DNA of 64,000 nt from positions 248,001 to 312,000 of the forward strand of contig NZ_JAABOK010000004.1 of assembly GCF_009928525.1 (NCBI RefSeq), given 5' to 3'. The notes beneath the pieces are model-generated. The model searched no databases and was not told where the DNA came from. It saw only the letters and a program-made list of their open reading frames with translations. The position numbers and the translations under genes were made by a program. The stretch comes from Chitinophaga solisilvae (GTDB lineage Bacteria > Bacteroidota > Bacteroidia > Chitinophagales > Chitinophagaceae). Shown piece after piece: positions 52,515 through 63,000 of the stretch (its first letter is position 1; each line of letters begins with the position of its first letter).

Positions 52515-55463
52515 ATGTACTACAGATATTTTTTACCAGCCATTATATACCTATTGCTGACTGCAAACCCGTTGTGGGCGCAGCAACAGACTGTCACCGG
52601 AAATGTTCGTGATACAGACCATCATCCGGTGCCGGGAGCTACTGTAACAGTTGTCAATACCACCATCGGAACGGTAACAGATGCCGAGGGAAGATTTAGC
52701 CTGCAGGCGCCACCGAATGCGCGGCTGAGTATCAGCTTCACAGGTTTTAAAACACAGCAGCTGCACACCGCCACACTGAAAGGGCCTGCACAGATTACGC
52801 TGCAGGAAGACCTATCCCGCCTCGATGAAATTGTCGTAACAGGATTAGCGACCAATGTAAAAAGAAGGAACCTCGCCAATACCGTAGTAACAGTTTCCGG
52901 TAAAGACCTTTCCGGTACCGCGCCCGCTCAGACGCTGGACGCCGCCTTATCCGGCAAGGTGCCCGGCGCTTATATCAATGCCAACACCGGCGCCCCCGGC
53001 GGTGGTATATCCGTTAAGCTGCGCGGGGTTACTTCCGTGTACGGCGCCACGCAGCCACTGTATGTGGTAGATGGCGTGTTTATTGATAACAGCGCCATCT
53101 CCTCCGGCCTGACAGCTGTCACCAAAGCTGTGAAAGATCCCGGTGTGATTACTTCCAATCAGGACAATCCCTCCAACCGCATTGCGGATATAAGACCGGA
53201 AGATATAGAGAATATAGAGATCCTGAAAGGTGCTTCGGCCGCAGCGATCTACGGTTCCAGGGCATCAGCGGGCGTTATTATCATCACCACCCGGAAAGGA
53301 CGGGCAGGAAAAACACAGCTCTCTCTGTCGCAGGATCTCGGCTTTAACAAAGCTACGCGCCTGCTGGGAACAAGGGAGTTTACTGCCGACAGGGCAGCAG
53401 CCTTATCTAAAGATCCTGTTGCAAGCGCCGCATTGCGGAAGCAATTCCTGGAAGCGGAAGCCCAGGGTAAAATTTATGATTACGAAAAGGAAATCTATGG
53501 TAACACCGGCTTCACCCGCAATACCGGCCTGAGTCTGAGCGGAGGCAGCGAAAAAACCGACTTCTTTATTTCGGCCGCCCAGAAGGATGAAAGCGGTATT
53601 GTAAAGAATACCGGCTACCGGCATAACAGCATCCGGCTGAATGTAAATCATCGTGTTAACGACGATATTAAAATAGGTGTCAGTACAAACTTTATTAATT
53701 CATCCGCAGACAGAGGTATTTCGAATAATGATAACACCGGAGTATCGCTGGGGTGGGCGCTCGCTTACACACCTTCCTTCGCGGAACTGCATCCTGATGA
53801 AAAAGGTAAGTATCCAGACAATCCCTTCAGCAGCTCCAACCCGTTGCAGACAGTAGCGTTGATGCGTAACAACGAATCAGTGAACCGCGTAATTATCGGT
53901 GGTAATGCAGAAGCTACGTGGCAGCGCAGCCGTATCAGCACCACAAAGCTGGTAGCGCGTGGCGGTATTGACTTTTACAACCTGCAGACAGATGTACTGT
54001 TTCCCGGCATCCTGCAGTCGCAGGCAGTGAACAAAGGCACCTCTGTGCAGGGCTTCACCCGTAACCTCAATACGAACTTTATTCTGTCCCTGGTAAATAC
54101 ACTTACGCCTTCTTCCGCGCTATCGCTCACTACCTCTGCGGGCGTAACGCAGGAGACAGGAGATTTCAACAATGCGATAGATGTAGCCACACAGGTCATT
54201 ACCGGGCAGTCGAACATTAGCCAGGCTGGTGCGCTGACAGCCTCCCAGTCTCGTTTTCAGTTTCAGAATGACGGCTGGTTCATTCAGGAAGAAGTGTTGA
54301 TTGCGAATGCGCTGAGCCTTAATGCTGGTCTGCGTTTCGACCGCTCTTCCAACAATGGCGATGCCGGTAAGTTTTATCTGTATCCCAAAGGTGGTATTGC
54401 TTTCAATTTCACGAAAGCGGGTGTGATACGGGAAGGTTTTTTTGAAGATGTGAAATGGCGGGCCGCCTACGGACAGGCTACCAACGTGCCTGCCTACGGC
54501 AGCAAGTTTACCTCCCTGGGAATCGCCAACATAGCGGGTTTGCCGGGATCGCTGGTGAACCCGCAGCAGGGGCAGCCGGGCATACAACCGGAGCGGCAGA
54601 CAGAATTTGAAACCGGTATAGACCTGGTGCTGCTGCATGGTCGTTTAGGCGTACAGGTGACCTGGTATAATAAAAATATTTATGATTTCCTGATGCTGAG
54701 CAGTCCGCCGGCATCTACCGGTTTCGCCTCCGCCTGGAAGAACGCCGGCAACCTGCGTAACCAGGGCATAGAGCTGGGCCTCAATGCCAGACCGGTTGAT
54801 ACGAGAGTGGTTACCTGGAATACCGGAATAAATCTGTGGCTGAACCGCTCGGAAGTCACCAGGCTGACTACGCCGGCAGTACCACAGGGCGCTTTCGGAT
54901 ACCTCGGCGGCACCTTCCAGATAGAACAGGGTAAATCCGCCACGCAGATACTGGGACTAACGCCAACGGGTATAGGAAGATTCGGCGATGCCGAACCGGA
55001 GTTCCAGGTGAGCAGCACCAATGAAGTAACCGTAGCGCGTAATCTGAGCATCCGTTTTTTACTGCACTGGAAGAAGGGAGGACAGAATATCAATTTCACG
55101 CGGCTGACAGCTGATCTGGGTGGTACCACCAAAGACTATGATGAAGTAGCGCCGGGCAATAAACTGCCGAATGGTCCCAATCGTCTTTCCAAGCTGGGTA
55201 AGACTTCCGAAGAATTTATTGAAGACGCTGATTATTTTAAGATAAGGGAGATAGGGGTGTATTATACATTCGATAAATTCCGTCCGAAGCTGATCCGCTC
55301 GCTGACGCTGGGGCTTTCACTCAACAACTATTTTACCATTACGCCCTACAGTTCCTATGATCCGGAAGTCTCCAATTTCGGGACCGGTTTCTCCGGTGGA
55401 GTAGAGCTGGTGCCATACCCCGCAGCCAAACGCGCCAGGTTTCACTTATCCGTTAATTTTTAA
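52515..55463 (+). CDS. SusC/RagA TonB-dependent transporter without STN domain
   Basis: A 982-residue outer-membrane transporter. The ATG at 52515 gives a good signal peptide (MYYRYFLPAIIYLLLTANPL then WAQ); a GTG at 52476 would add 13 unlikely residues. It begins with the carboxypeptidase-like domain (VTGNVRDTDHHPVPGATVTV), then the TonB-box/plug start LDEIVVTGLATNVKRRN and DIENIEILKGASAAAIYGSRAS. There is no STN domain, so it does not signal through a FecR/ECF pair. Lying in the same operon as tryptophan and VioB-like genes, it may handle an indole-derived or peptide ligand rather than a sugar. Confidence 0.9.
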   Translation: MYYRYFLPAIIYLLLTANPLWAQQQTVTGNVRDTDHHPVPGATVTVVNTTIGTVTDAEGRFSLQAPPNARLSISFTGFKTQQLHTATLKGPAQITLQEDLSRLDEIVVTGLATNVKRRNLANTVVTVSGKDLSGTAPAQTLDAALSGKVPGAYINANTGAPGGGISVKLRGVTSVYGATQPLYVVDGVFIDNSAISSGLTAVTKAVKDPGVITSNQDNPSNRIADIRPEDIENIEILKGASAAAIYGSRASAGVIIITTRKGRAGKTQLSLSQDLGFNKATRLLGTREFTADRAAALSKDPVASAALRKQFLEAEAQGKIYDYEKEIYGNTGFTRNTGLSLSGGSEKTDFFISAAQKDESGIVKNTGYRHNSIRLNVNHRVNDDIKIGVSTNFINSSADRGISNNDNTGVSLGWALAYTPSFAELHPDEKGKYPDNPFSSSNPLQTVALMRNNESVNRVIIGGNAEATWQRSRISTTKLVARGGIDFYNLQTDVLFPGILQSQAVNKGTSVQGFTRNLNTNFILSLVNTLTPSSALSLTTSAGVTQETGDFNNAIDVATQVITGQSNISQAGALTASQSRFQFQNDGWFIQEEVLIANALSLNAGLRFDRSSNNGDAGKFYLYPKGGIAFNFTKAGVIREGFFEDVKWRAAYGQATNVPAYGSKFTSLGIANIAGLPGSLVNPQQGQPGIQPERQTEFETGIDLVLLHGRLGVQVTWYNKNIYDFLMLSSPPASTGFASAWKNAGNLRNQGIELGLNARPVDTRVVTWNTGINLWLNRSEVTRLTTPAVPQGAFGYLGGTFQIEQGKSATQILGLTPTGIGRFGDAEPEFQVSSTNEVTVARNLSIRFLLHWKKGGQNINFTRLTADLGGTTKDYDEVAPGNKLPNGPNRLSKLGKTSEEFIEDADYFKIREIGVYYTFDKFRPKLIRSLTLGLSLNNYFTITPYSSYDPEVSNFGTGFSGGVELVPYPAAKRARFHLSVNF

Positions 55464-55472
55464 ATCAGCCGT

Positions 55473-56783
55473 ATGAAAACATTATTTTATCTCAACCTTT
55501 TGCTGTTAATGCTTTCGCTGGCTGTCGGACTGAACTCCTGCCAGCGTAATTTTGGTGATCTGAATAATCCTACCGTAGAAAAATATCTGGAGAATGCCAG
55601 TCAGCAGCAGTTGAATAACCTGGTAAACGGTACCGTTTCCGGTGCGCGGAACTCCATTGATCTCTATCTGGATGTTACCGGTGTGATAGGGCGGGAGATC
55701 TATCGCTTTGCCGATCCGCGCTATACTACCGAGCTGCTGGGGGCAGATGACAATGAGCTGCTGAACAGTAATTTCTATATCACGCTCAACTGGGCAGCGC
55801 GTTACCGGGTGGTGAAGAATACCAATGTGCTGATAGCCGCAGCAACGAGATCCACACTGATCAGTGATGCGCAGCGCAAGGGTTACCTGGGTTTCGCCAA
55901 AACCTTCCAGGCGCATGAGCTGCTGCTGAACCTGAATCTCACTTACAAAAACGGGATACGCGCCGATGTGTCCGACCCTGATAAGCCTGGTCCGGTGCTG
56001 GATTATGCGAAGAGCCTGGCAGCTATTGCAGCGTTGCTGGACCAGGGAAAGACTGACCTGGAAGGCGCTGTGCTGGCCTTTCCGTTGTCACCGGGATTTA
56101 ACGGTTTCCAGGATGCCGCCGGGCTGATACAGTTCAACCGGGCGCTGGCAGCGAGGGTAGCTGTATACCGGGAAGACTGGCCTTCCGCAAAAGCAGCGCT
56201 GGAAGCCTCCTTCCTGGATCTGGAGGGAGATCTTTACAGGGGTATAAGCCATGTGTATGGCACCGGTACCGGCGATCAGCTGAATGGCGCCTTTACACCG
56301 CCGCAGCAGAACGGCGATGTGCGGTTGGCGCATCCGTCGTATGCCACCGGGATAGAAGCCGGCGATGACCGTATAACTAAAACGAATATACGAAATATAG
56401 CTGCCTCTCTGAACGGGTTAAGCGGTAACCGCGACGTATGGGTGTATACTTCTGGTACAGCGCCTGTTTACCTGGTGCGTAATGAAGAGCTGATACTGTT
56501 GTATGCAGAAGTGAATATCCGCACACAGCACTTTACCGAGGCGGTGAGGGCGCTGGACAGGATACGGACAGCGCATCGCCTGCGGCCCTACAGTGGTCTG
56601 GAGGAAGAGGAGCCGCTGATAGATGAGTTGCTGCAGCAGCGCCGGTATTCACTTTTCTTTGAAGGACACCGCTGGATAGATGTCCGCCGGTATCGCCGGT
56701 TGCAGCAGCTGCCGCTGGACCGCCCGGCAGATAATGTATGGGAGCAGCTGCCCCTGCCCGTTTCAGAAACCGTAGCCTTATAG
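55473..56783 (+). CDS. SusD/RagB-like outer-membrane lipoprotein
   Basis: A 436-residue SusD homologue with lipobox-type signal (LAVGLNSC). It shows KGYLGFAKTFQAHELLLNLNLTY in the TPR-like region and the C-terminal block LLQQRRYSLFFEGHRWIDVRRYRRL. It is shorter than many SusD proteins and partners the SusC gene nine bases upstream. The flavin oxidase gene starts three bases after its stop. Confidence 0.88.
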   Translation: MKTLFYLNLLLLMLSLAVGLNSCQRNFGDLNNPTVEKYLENASQQQLNNLVNGTVSGARNSIDLYLDVTGVIGREIYRFADPRYTTELLGADDNELLNSNFYITLNWAARYRVVKNTNVLIAAATRSTLISDAQRKGYLGFAKTFQAHELLLNLNLTYKNGIRADVSDPDKPGPVLDYAKSLAAIAALLDQGKTDLEGAVLAFPLSPGFNGFQDAAGLIQFNRALAARVAVYREDWPSAKAALEASFLDLEGDLYRGISHVYGTGTGDQLNGAFTPPQQNGDVRLAHPSYATGIEAGDDRITKTNIRNIAASLNGLSGNRDVWVYTSGTAPVYLVRNEELILLYAEVNIRTQHFTEAVRALDRIRTAHRLRPYSGLEEEEPLIDELLQQRRYSLFFEGHRWIDVRRYRRLQQLPLDRPADNVWEQLPLPVSETVAL

Positions 56784-56786
56784 CCG

Positions 56787-58055
56787 ATGCGTAAAAAAAT
56801 CAGCCGCCGCGAGGCGATCCGGCAAACGCTGCGCGCCGCCGCTATTACGGCTGCGGGCAGCGTACTGCCGGCTATGCATGTCAGCAGCACATCCGGTTTT
56901 TCGTATAATCGTCAAAGTTACAGCAGACTTCGTGTCGCCGTTATCGGCGCGGGAGCTTTTGGCGGCTGGACAGCCCTGCATCTGCTGCGGGAAGGCTATG
57001 CCGTTACGTTGGCCGATCAGTACGGCGCAGGCAACAACCAATCCGCTTCCGGTGGTGAAACACGCCTGATACGGCCTTTCTATGGCAACCAGCAGCTGTA
57101 CTTTGATATGGCGCTGCGTTCCCTCAGCCACTGGAAAAAGCTGGAAGCACAGACCCGTAAGCAGATATATTATCCGCAGGGGCTGCTGCTCCTGCAGCAT
57201 GAAGGTGCTGTTATACCGGGCGATATGGCGGCAGCCGCCATGTACCGGCACGCCGGTATACAGCTGGAACAGCTGTCGCCCTCCGCTGCCGCCCTCCGCT
57301 GGCCCCTGATAGATACAACCGGGCTGGCGAAAGTATGGTATGACCCCGCATCAGGATTCCTTTCCGCACGCGAAGGCTGTAAAACAGTGCTGGAGCAGTT
57401 TATAAAGGAAGGCGGCCATTTTGTGCAGGCGCAGGCATCGCTGCCTGGCCATATAGACGGCCGTTTGCAGGCGCTCTCTCTTTCAAACGGGCAACGCCTG
57501 GAGGCAGATGTATTCGTTTTTGCCGGCGGCCCCTGGCTGCTGCGGCTGTTCCCCAACCTGGCCCCGCTGAAAGTAACAAGACAGGGCTACTTCTATTTTG
57601 CACCTCCTGCCAGCCTGCACACCGCATTCGCGCAGCTGCCCACCTGGGTGAACTGGCCGGCAGACGGCCAGCTGAGCTACGGCGTACCCGCATTCGACGG
57701 CAGAGGGTTTAAGATAGCCATCACCATTCAGGAAGATATCAGCGACCGCTTTGATACCTACGCCCGCTACCTGCGGCCGGAAGAATTACAACAGGCACAG
57801 GAAGTGATACAACGCCGCTTTCCGGTGATGGCCGGCAGGCCATTGATAGAGCAACGCATATGCCAGTACACGGAAACGCCGGATAAAGATTTTATTCTCG
57901 ACAGGCACCCGCAGGCAGACAACGTATGGATTGCCGGCGGCGGCTCAGGACATGGCTACAAACATGGCGCAGCCATGGGAGAACTGGCAGCAGCCAACAT
58001 CTCCGGCCGCCTGCCTGTGGAACCTCGCTTCCGGATTAACCGCTGGCAACCATAA
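56787..58055 (+). CDS. FAD-dependent amine oxidase, sarcosine/N-methyltryptophan oxidase-like (DAO family), Tat-type signal
   Basis: A 422-residue flavoprotein. The N-terminus has a twin-arginine-like signal (SRREAIRQ followed by a hydrophobic stretch). The Rossmann motif is VAVIGAGAFGGWTALHLL (about 51-68). The C-terminal part has ICQYTETPDKDFILDRHP, whose Cys lies where MSOX and SolA bind FAD covalently, and IAGGGSGHGYKHGAAMGEL. Such enzymes oxidise N-methyl amino acids or other secondary amines, making hydrogen peroxide. As last gene of the tryptophan/VioB-like operon it might act on tryptophan or a product of it, but apparent export argues against a simple VioA role. Confidence 0.85.
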   Translation: MRKKISRREAIRQTLRAAAITAAGSVLPAMHVSSTSGFSYNRQSYSRLRVAVIGAGAFGGWTALHLLREGYAVTLADQYGAGNNQSASGGETRLIRPFYGNQQLYFDMALRSLSHWKKLEAQTRKQIYYPQGLLLLQHEGAVIPGDMAAAAMYRHAGIQLEQLSPSAAALRWPLIDTTGLAKVWYDPASGFLSAREGCKTVLEQFIKEGGHFVQAQASLPGHIDGRLQALSLSNGQRLEADVFVFAGGPWLLRLFPNLAPLKVTRQGYFYFAPPASLHTAFAQLPTWVNWPADGQLSYGVPAFDGRGFKIAITIQEDISDRFDTYARYLRPEELQQAQEVIQRRFPVMAGRPLIEQRICQYTETPDKDFILDRHPQADNVWIAGGGSGHGYKHGAAMGELAAANISGRLPVEPRFRINRWQP

Positions 58056-58073
58056 AGCAGGAAGTATTTTATT

Positions 58074-58186
58074 ATTTTATTATTTTATTATTTGAGATTT
58101 GTATCCAATCTTGGTTTACTGCTGAACCTCACTGTACAAAGGGAACAATGACTGGATATAAATCTCAAATAATCAAATAATAAAAT
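58074..58186. repeat. Long palindrome, 37-base arms, ending the tryptophan/VioB-like operon
   Basis: Left arm 58074-58110, right arm 58150-58186, three mismatches. It shares the TTATTATTTGAGATTT outer arm with the other copies, but the core (TATCCA) differs. Both neighbouring genes point right, so here it may act as an operon terminator. Confidence 0.82.
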
Positions 58187-58257
58187 GAAAAATATTTGTT
58201 GAAATCGGTAAAATGGTTGTAATTTTTCCGCTGCTTTTGTCGAAATGAGTTTGATGT

Positions 58258-58854
58258 ATGGAGGAATGGGCTGATGATCCGGAGCTGTGGCGGGAGATAG
58301 TTAATGGGAACGAAACCGCTTTTCAGCATTTATACCGTTTTCACTTTACAATGTTGTACGAATATGGGATGCGTCTTTGCGCCGATGAAGAATTGGTGAG
58401 GGAGAGCATACAGCAGCTTTTTGTGAAGCTGTGGACCAACAGAACGGGACTGGATACGGTAAAACGTGTGCGGCCATACCTGCTGGTTTCCCTGCGGGGT
58501 ATGATCTATAATAAGATAAGAGATGCAAAGCGCAGAAGGGTGACCACCCTGGAAGATGATTATGATTTCGAACTGGTATTTTCTCCCGAATCTGTTTATA
58601 TAGAAAAAGAAAGCCGGCATGAGCAGCTGGCAGCCCTGCAGCTGGCTATGGAGCAGCTGACAGCACGGCAAAAAGAAATTATTTACCTGCGTTATTTTCA
58701 GGAATTATCCTATGATGATATTGCTGCGATGATGAATATCAGTGTGAAGGGTGCTTATAAATTAACGGCCCGCGCATTGCTGACATTACGTGAAATCCTT
58801 CACCTGTCTGTTATTACGGTGATATTGCTGCTGAAAACAGCCGCCGCAAAGTAG
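58258..58854 (+). CDS. ECF RNA polymerase sigma factor (Bacteroidota FecI-like)
   Basis: A 198-residue sigma factor. Region 2 runs from FQHLYRFHFTMLYEYGMRLC to VRPYLLVSLRGMIYNKIRDAKRR. Region 4 is LTARQKEIIYLRYFQELSYDDIA followed by MMNISVKGAYKLTARALLTL. It precedes a FecR gene (about 130-base gap) and an STN-containing SusC, giving a second complete sigma/anti-sigma/transducer set unrelated in specificity to the first. Confidence 0.9.
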   Translation: MEEWADDPELWREIVNGNETAFQHLYRFHFTMLYEYGMRLCADEELVRESIQQLFVKLWTNRTGLDTVKRVRPYLLVSLRGMIYNKIRDAKRRRVTTLEDDYDFELVFSPESVYIEKESRHEQLAALQLAMEQLTARQKEIIYLRYFQELSYDDIAAMMNISVKGAYKLTARALLTLREILHLSVITVILLLKTAAAK

Positions 58855-58983
58855 TTACCTGTCTGCCTGAATTCCCTCTTTAGTTTACACTCATCCTTAC
58901 CCGGAAAAAAATATTTGTTTCCATGGGGTGTTTCTTCCCATGACGGTGTCCTGTGATTAATCGCCCTGTTGTAAAGGTTGCTG

Positions 58984-60018
58984 ATGAATGACATGCGAGA
59001 ACAGTATAAGCATTTTGATAAACAGGATTTCCTGGAAGATGATTCCTTCATCAGCTGGGTGAAAGGAACATCTGTTGCTGCCACTGCTTTGTGGACAGCC
59101 TACATAGCTGGCGCTCCAGCCAATATAGCGGCGTTACGGGTTGCAGAACAGGCGTTGCGGCTGATATTATCTGCTGAAAGAATACTTCCTCCGCAAGGTA
59201 TGGAAGATACTATCTGGCACAGTATACAGGCGGGAGTACAGCTCGCAGGGCAGCGCCGTGCGCGTATCCGCAGACTGAGAGTGATAGGGGTATCTGCCGC
59301 CGCGGTGTTGTTGCTGATGATCATCAGCACCGGTATATGGCTGTTTACCGGTAACCGTACCGTTTCCACAGGCTATGGCGAAACTACGCGCCTTCTGCTG
59401 GCAGATCAGTCGCGGGTGATACTGAATGCCAACTCTGCGCTTACCTGGGCCAGACGCTGGCCCAGGGGGGAAAGCCGGGAAGTGTGGCTGCGTGGTGAAG
59501 CCTACTTTGAAGTTAACCACCTGAAGCAGGATCAGCAGCCGGTACGCAACGGGGAACGGTTTATTGTACATACCGCCGGTCTGGATGTGGAAGTATTGGG
59601 TACCGCCTTTAATGTAAAAGCCCGCAGAGGGTTTACCACCGTTGGCCTCAGCGCAGGTAGGGTAAAGATTCACCTTCCCGGGAAAGCAGGAGAGATGCAG
59701 CTGCTGCCCGGACAATCCGCTGTGTACAATGAGCAGACAGGCATCCTGCAAAAACAGGAAGCAGATATTACTGCCATCAGCGCGTGGAAGGAAAATAAAC
59801 TGATGATGAATAACACCAGCGTGGGAGAGATCATTCAGGTACTCGAAGATACCTATGGATACAGGGTTATACTGGAGGATACAACTGTCATACATAAGCG
59901 CATACAAGGTACTATACCCGTGAAAAACGAGGATAATATCATTTTTATACTTTCCGGAATTTTAAAAGTGAACATAGAGAAAAAGGGCAATCAGCTTTTA
60001 TTCAGACAAGGTAACTGA
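58984..60018 (+). CDS. FecR-type anti-sigma factor
   Basis: A 344-residue protein with the ATG at 58984 (the open frame begins with a TTG at 58978). Cytoplasmic N-terminus, one membrane helix (VIGVSAAAVLLLMIISTGIWLF), then the periplasmic FecR domain: TGYGETTRLLLADQSRVILN, WLRGEAYFEV and VEVLGTAFNVKA. The end VGEIIQVLEDTYGYRVIL is the DUF4974-type domain that contacts the transducer. It should control the sigma factor encoded just upstream in response to the SusC at 60051. Confidence 0.9.
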   Translation: MNDMREQYKHFDKQDFLEDDSFISWVKGTSVAATALWTAYIAGAPANIAALRVAEQALRLILSAERILPPQGMEDTIWHSIQAGVQLAGQRRARIRRLRVIGVSAAAVLLLMIISTGIWLFTGNRTVSTGYGETTRLLLADQSRVILNANSALTWARRWPRGESREVWLRGEAYFEVNHLKQDQQPVRNGERFIVHTAGLDVEVLGTAFNVKARRGFTTVGLSAGRVKIHLPGKAGEMQLLPGQSAVYNEQTGILQKQEADITAISAWKENKLMMNNTSVGEIIQVLEDTYGYRVILEDTTVIHKRIQGTIPVKNEDNIIFILSGILKVNIEKKGNQLLFRQGN

Positions 60019-60050
60019 TACCTGCAAACCAACCAGACCAAAGTTTAATT

Positions 60051-63000
60051 ATGCAGAAAACAGCTATGAAATTATTGCTGCTGCTGTTATGCAGCATGCT
60101 CACCGCGGGCGTATATGCCCAGGTGGAAAACGGCAGACAGGCCATCCCGCTGTCACAGGCCCTGGAAGAGATTACCAGGAAATATGATACGAAGTTTGTA
60201 TTTGATACAGAACTGATTAAGCGCAGATCAACCCAGGTAGTAGTAGGCAATCTGAAAAACCTGCCGCTGGAAGAAGTGCTGAAACGGGTATTGTATCCTG
60301 CCAATCTGTTGTTCGTATATGTGAGCGAGAATAATTATATGCTGATACAACGTCCGGTGCAGGCGAAGCCTGGCGCGGCTCCGGTAGCCAATGCCAAGGC
60401 CGTTGCTGCGGAAGCTGTTACAACAGCAAATCATGCATTGAGGGGAATCATAACGGATGTGGCTACACGCGAAGCGCTGCCAGGTGTAACTGTCAGGCTG
60501 CTGCCTTCCGGAAAAGGCGTACTCACCGATCAGAACGGCCGCTTCGTTTTCCATGATACTGATCCCGGAGAGCATACTGTGCGCGCCAGTTTCATCGGTT
60601 ACTCCACCCGTGAGATGAGCGGTAGTACCGATGCTATCATGCAGATAGGGCTGGTACAGGATACCCGCACACTGGATGAAGTGAAAGTAGTGGAAGTAGG
60701 ATATGGTACCAAAAGAAAGGAAGCTATCACCGGCGCGGTTTCATCGGTCAGCAATAAAACCATTACCCAGATGCCAACGCCTGTACTGAGTACCGCCCTG
60801 ATAGGAACCATACCCGGTCTGTTCGGGAAACAATCAGGAGGCTCTCCCGGAAAGGATTTCAGCCGGTTGCTGATCCGCAGTTCCTCTTTCCTCAATTCGC
60901 CGCTGGTAGTCATTGACGGCGTGCCCTTGAATGATGCCAGTTACGGCGGCATGCTGGGCAGCCAGGCCGGTCTGAATGATATTGACCCTATGGATGTAGA
61001 GTCGGTAACCGTACTGAAAGACGCGGCTTCTACCGCTATCTATGGTTCACGCGGCGGGAACGGCGTTATCCTGGTAACTACCAAACGGGGAAAAATAGGA
61101 AAACCTAAATTTACTTTCGCAGCCAGCACTACCTATTCCAGACCTACGCAGCGCCCGAAGTTTGTTGATAACCACACGCAGGCCCTGCTGGAAAATGAAT
61201 ATGCACAGAACTCAGGCAGGGGAACGATTTACAGCGATGCGGTACTGGACACCATCCGTCTTGGCCTGAACCCCGACAAGTACGCAAATACCAACTGGTA
61301 CAACGCCGTATTGCGTGATTTCTCCAACGGACAGAATTATAACCTGAATGTGAATGGCGGAACGGAAGGCATCCGCTACAATGTTTCAGGAGGCTTTAAC
61401 AACCAGCGCTCGCTGCTGGCGGCAATGGGAGGTATGAAACGTTATTCCATCGCTTCCAACCTGGATACCAGGCTGTCCAAACATTTTACAGTAGGAGTAG
61501 ACCTGTCTTACCGTTATGAGCAGGTAGAAGAACCGCCTACCGGCGCCAACACCGTGATGTCCGGCGTATTTGGCATGTCGCCCCTGCAGCCGGTCTATTT
61601 CTCTAACGGATTGCCGGCGGCGCATTACACCGGAACGGTGTCCAATCCGGCTGTACAGGCAGGGAACAGCGGGTATAGCCGCACTTTCGGCAATTACCTG
61701 AATGCCAAACTGAAAGCGGAGTATGCTATCCCGTTTGTAAAAGGGCTGGCAGCCCGCGCTATGACATCTTTTGACAGAAACAGCTATGGCAGCAAAGATT
61801 TTAAGGTGCCGTATAAACTGTATCGCGCCAACAGCCTGGGTGCTTACACCGCCGTTGCCGGTGTTGATAACAGAGGCGCTGATCTGAAACCGACCCTGTT
61901 GCAGAATGAATCGCGCGCCAGCTTCACCACTATGGAGTTTGGCCTGAACTATGACCGTTCCTTCGGCCTGCATCATCTTTCCGGAATGGCATTATATACC
62001 ACCAATGAAAGCATGGTCACCTTTCTCAGCGCCGGCCGCAACAATATTTTTACGCCTTCAACCGATGAACTGTTTGCCGGAAATGCCAGTGTGAATTCCA
62101 CGAATAATGGCTATACCAGGGAGTTTGGCAGAGTAGGATATGTTGGCCGCCTGGCATATTCCTACAATGCCAGATACTACCTGGAAGGCAGCTTCCGTTC
62201 TGAAGCATCCGTAAATTATGCGGATGGACATCGCTGGGGCTTCTTCCCGTCGGTATCTGCAGGCTGGCGTTTGTCAGAAGAACACTTCCTGAAAGACCAC
62301 GCCTCCTGGCTGGATGAGCTGAAACTAAAAGCATCCTACGGTATGGCCGGCGATGAATCAGGCGCCGGTTTCTCTTCTTACCTCAACAACTTCTCGGTTG
62401 GACAGAATACAGGCAATCTTAATTCCACCACGGGAAAAATGGCTTACATCTTCGGTGGTGTGTTTGCTCCGTCGCTGTATACCAGGGACGTGATACCCAA
62501 TACCAACATCACCTGGGGCGTGATGAGATCCGTGAACGCAGGGGTAAATATGAGTGTGCTGAAAGGATTGTTTGCTGCGGAGCTGGAAGTGTACAGAAAG
62601 AATAATTCCAATATACTCATCTCCGTTACGGATGATGTGCCGCTGACTTTCGGCGCGGTAACACCTATGCTGAACATGGGAAAAACACATACCACCGGTT
62701 TTGAACTCACGCTGATGCATAATAATACGGTAGGCAAAAATTTCTCTTACTCGGTGAAGAGCATGATTTCCCGGACCAAAACCATCACTGATTTTTCCGG
62801 TGAACAGGCGGGGCTGCCGGCATGGAACGAAGGACAGTACAATGGATGGAGCCCTAATGTCAGCCGCATTTACAAGTCCCTGGGATTGTTTCAATCACAG
62901 GCGGAAATTGACGCCTGGGCAGTACAGGACGGCAGAAACAACAAGACCCTTCATCCGGGAGATATCAGGTTTGCTGACCTGAACGGAGATCATATCATCG

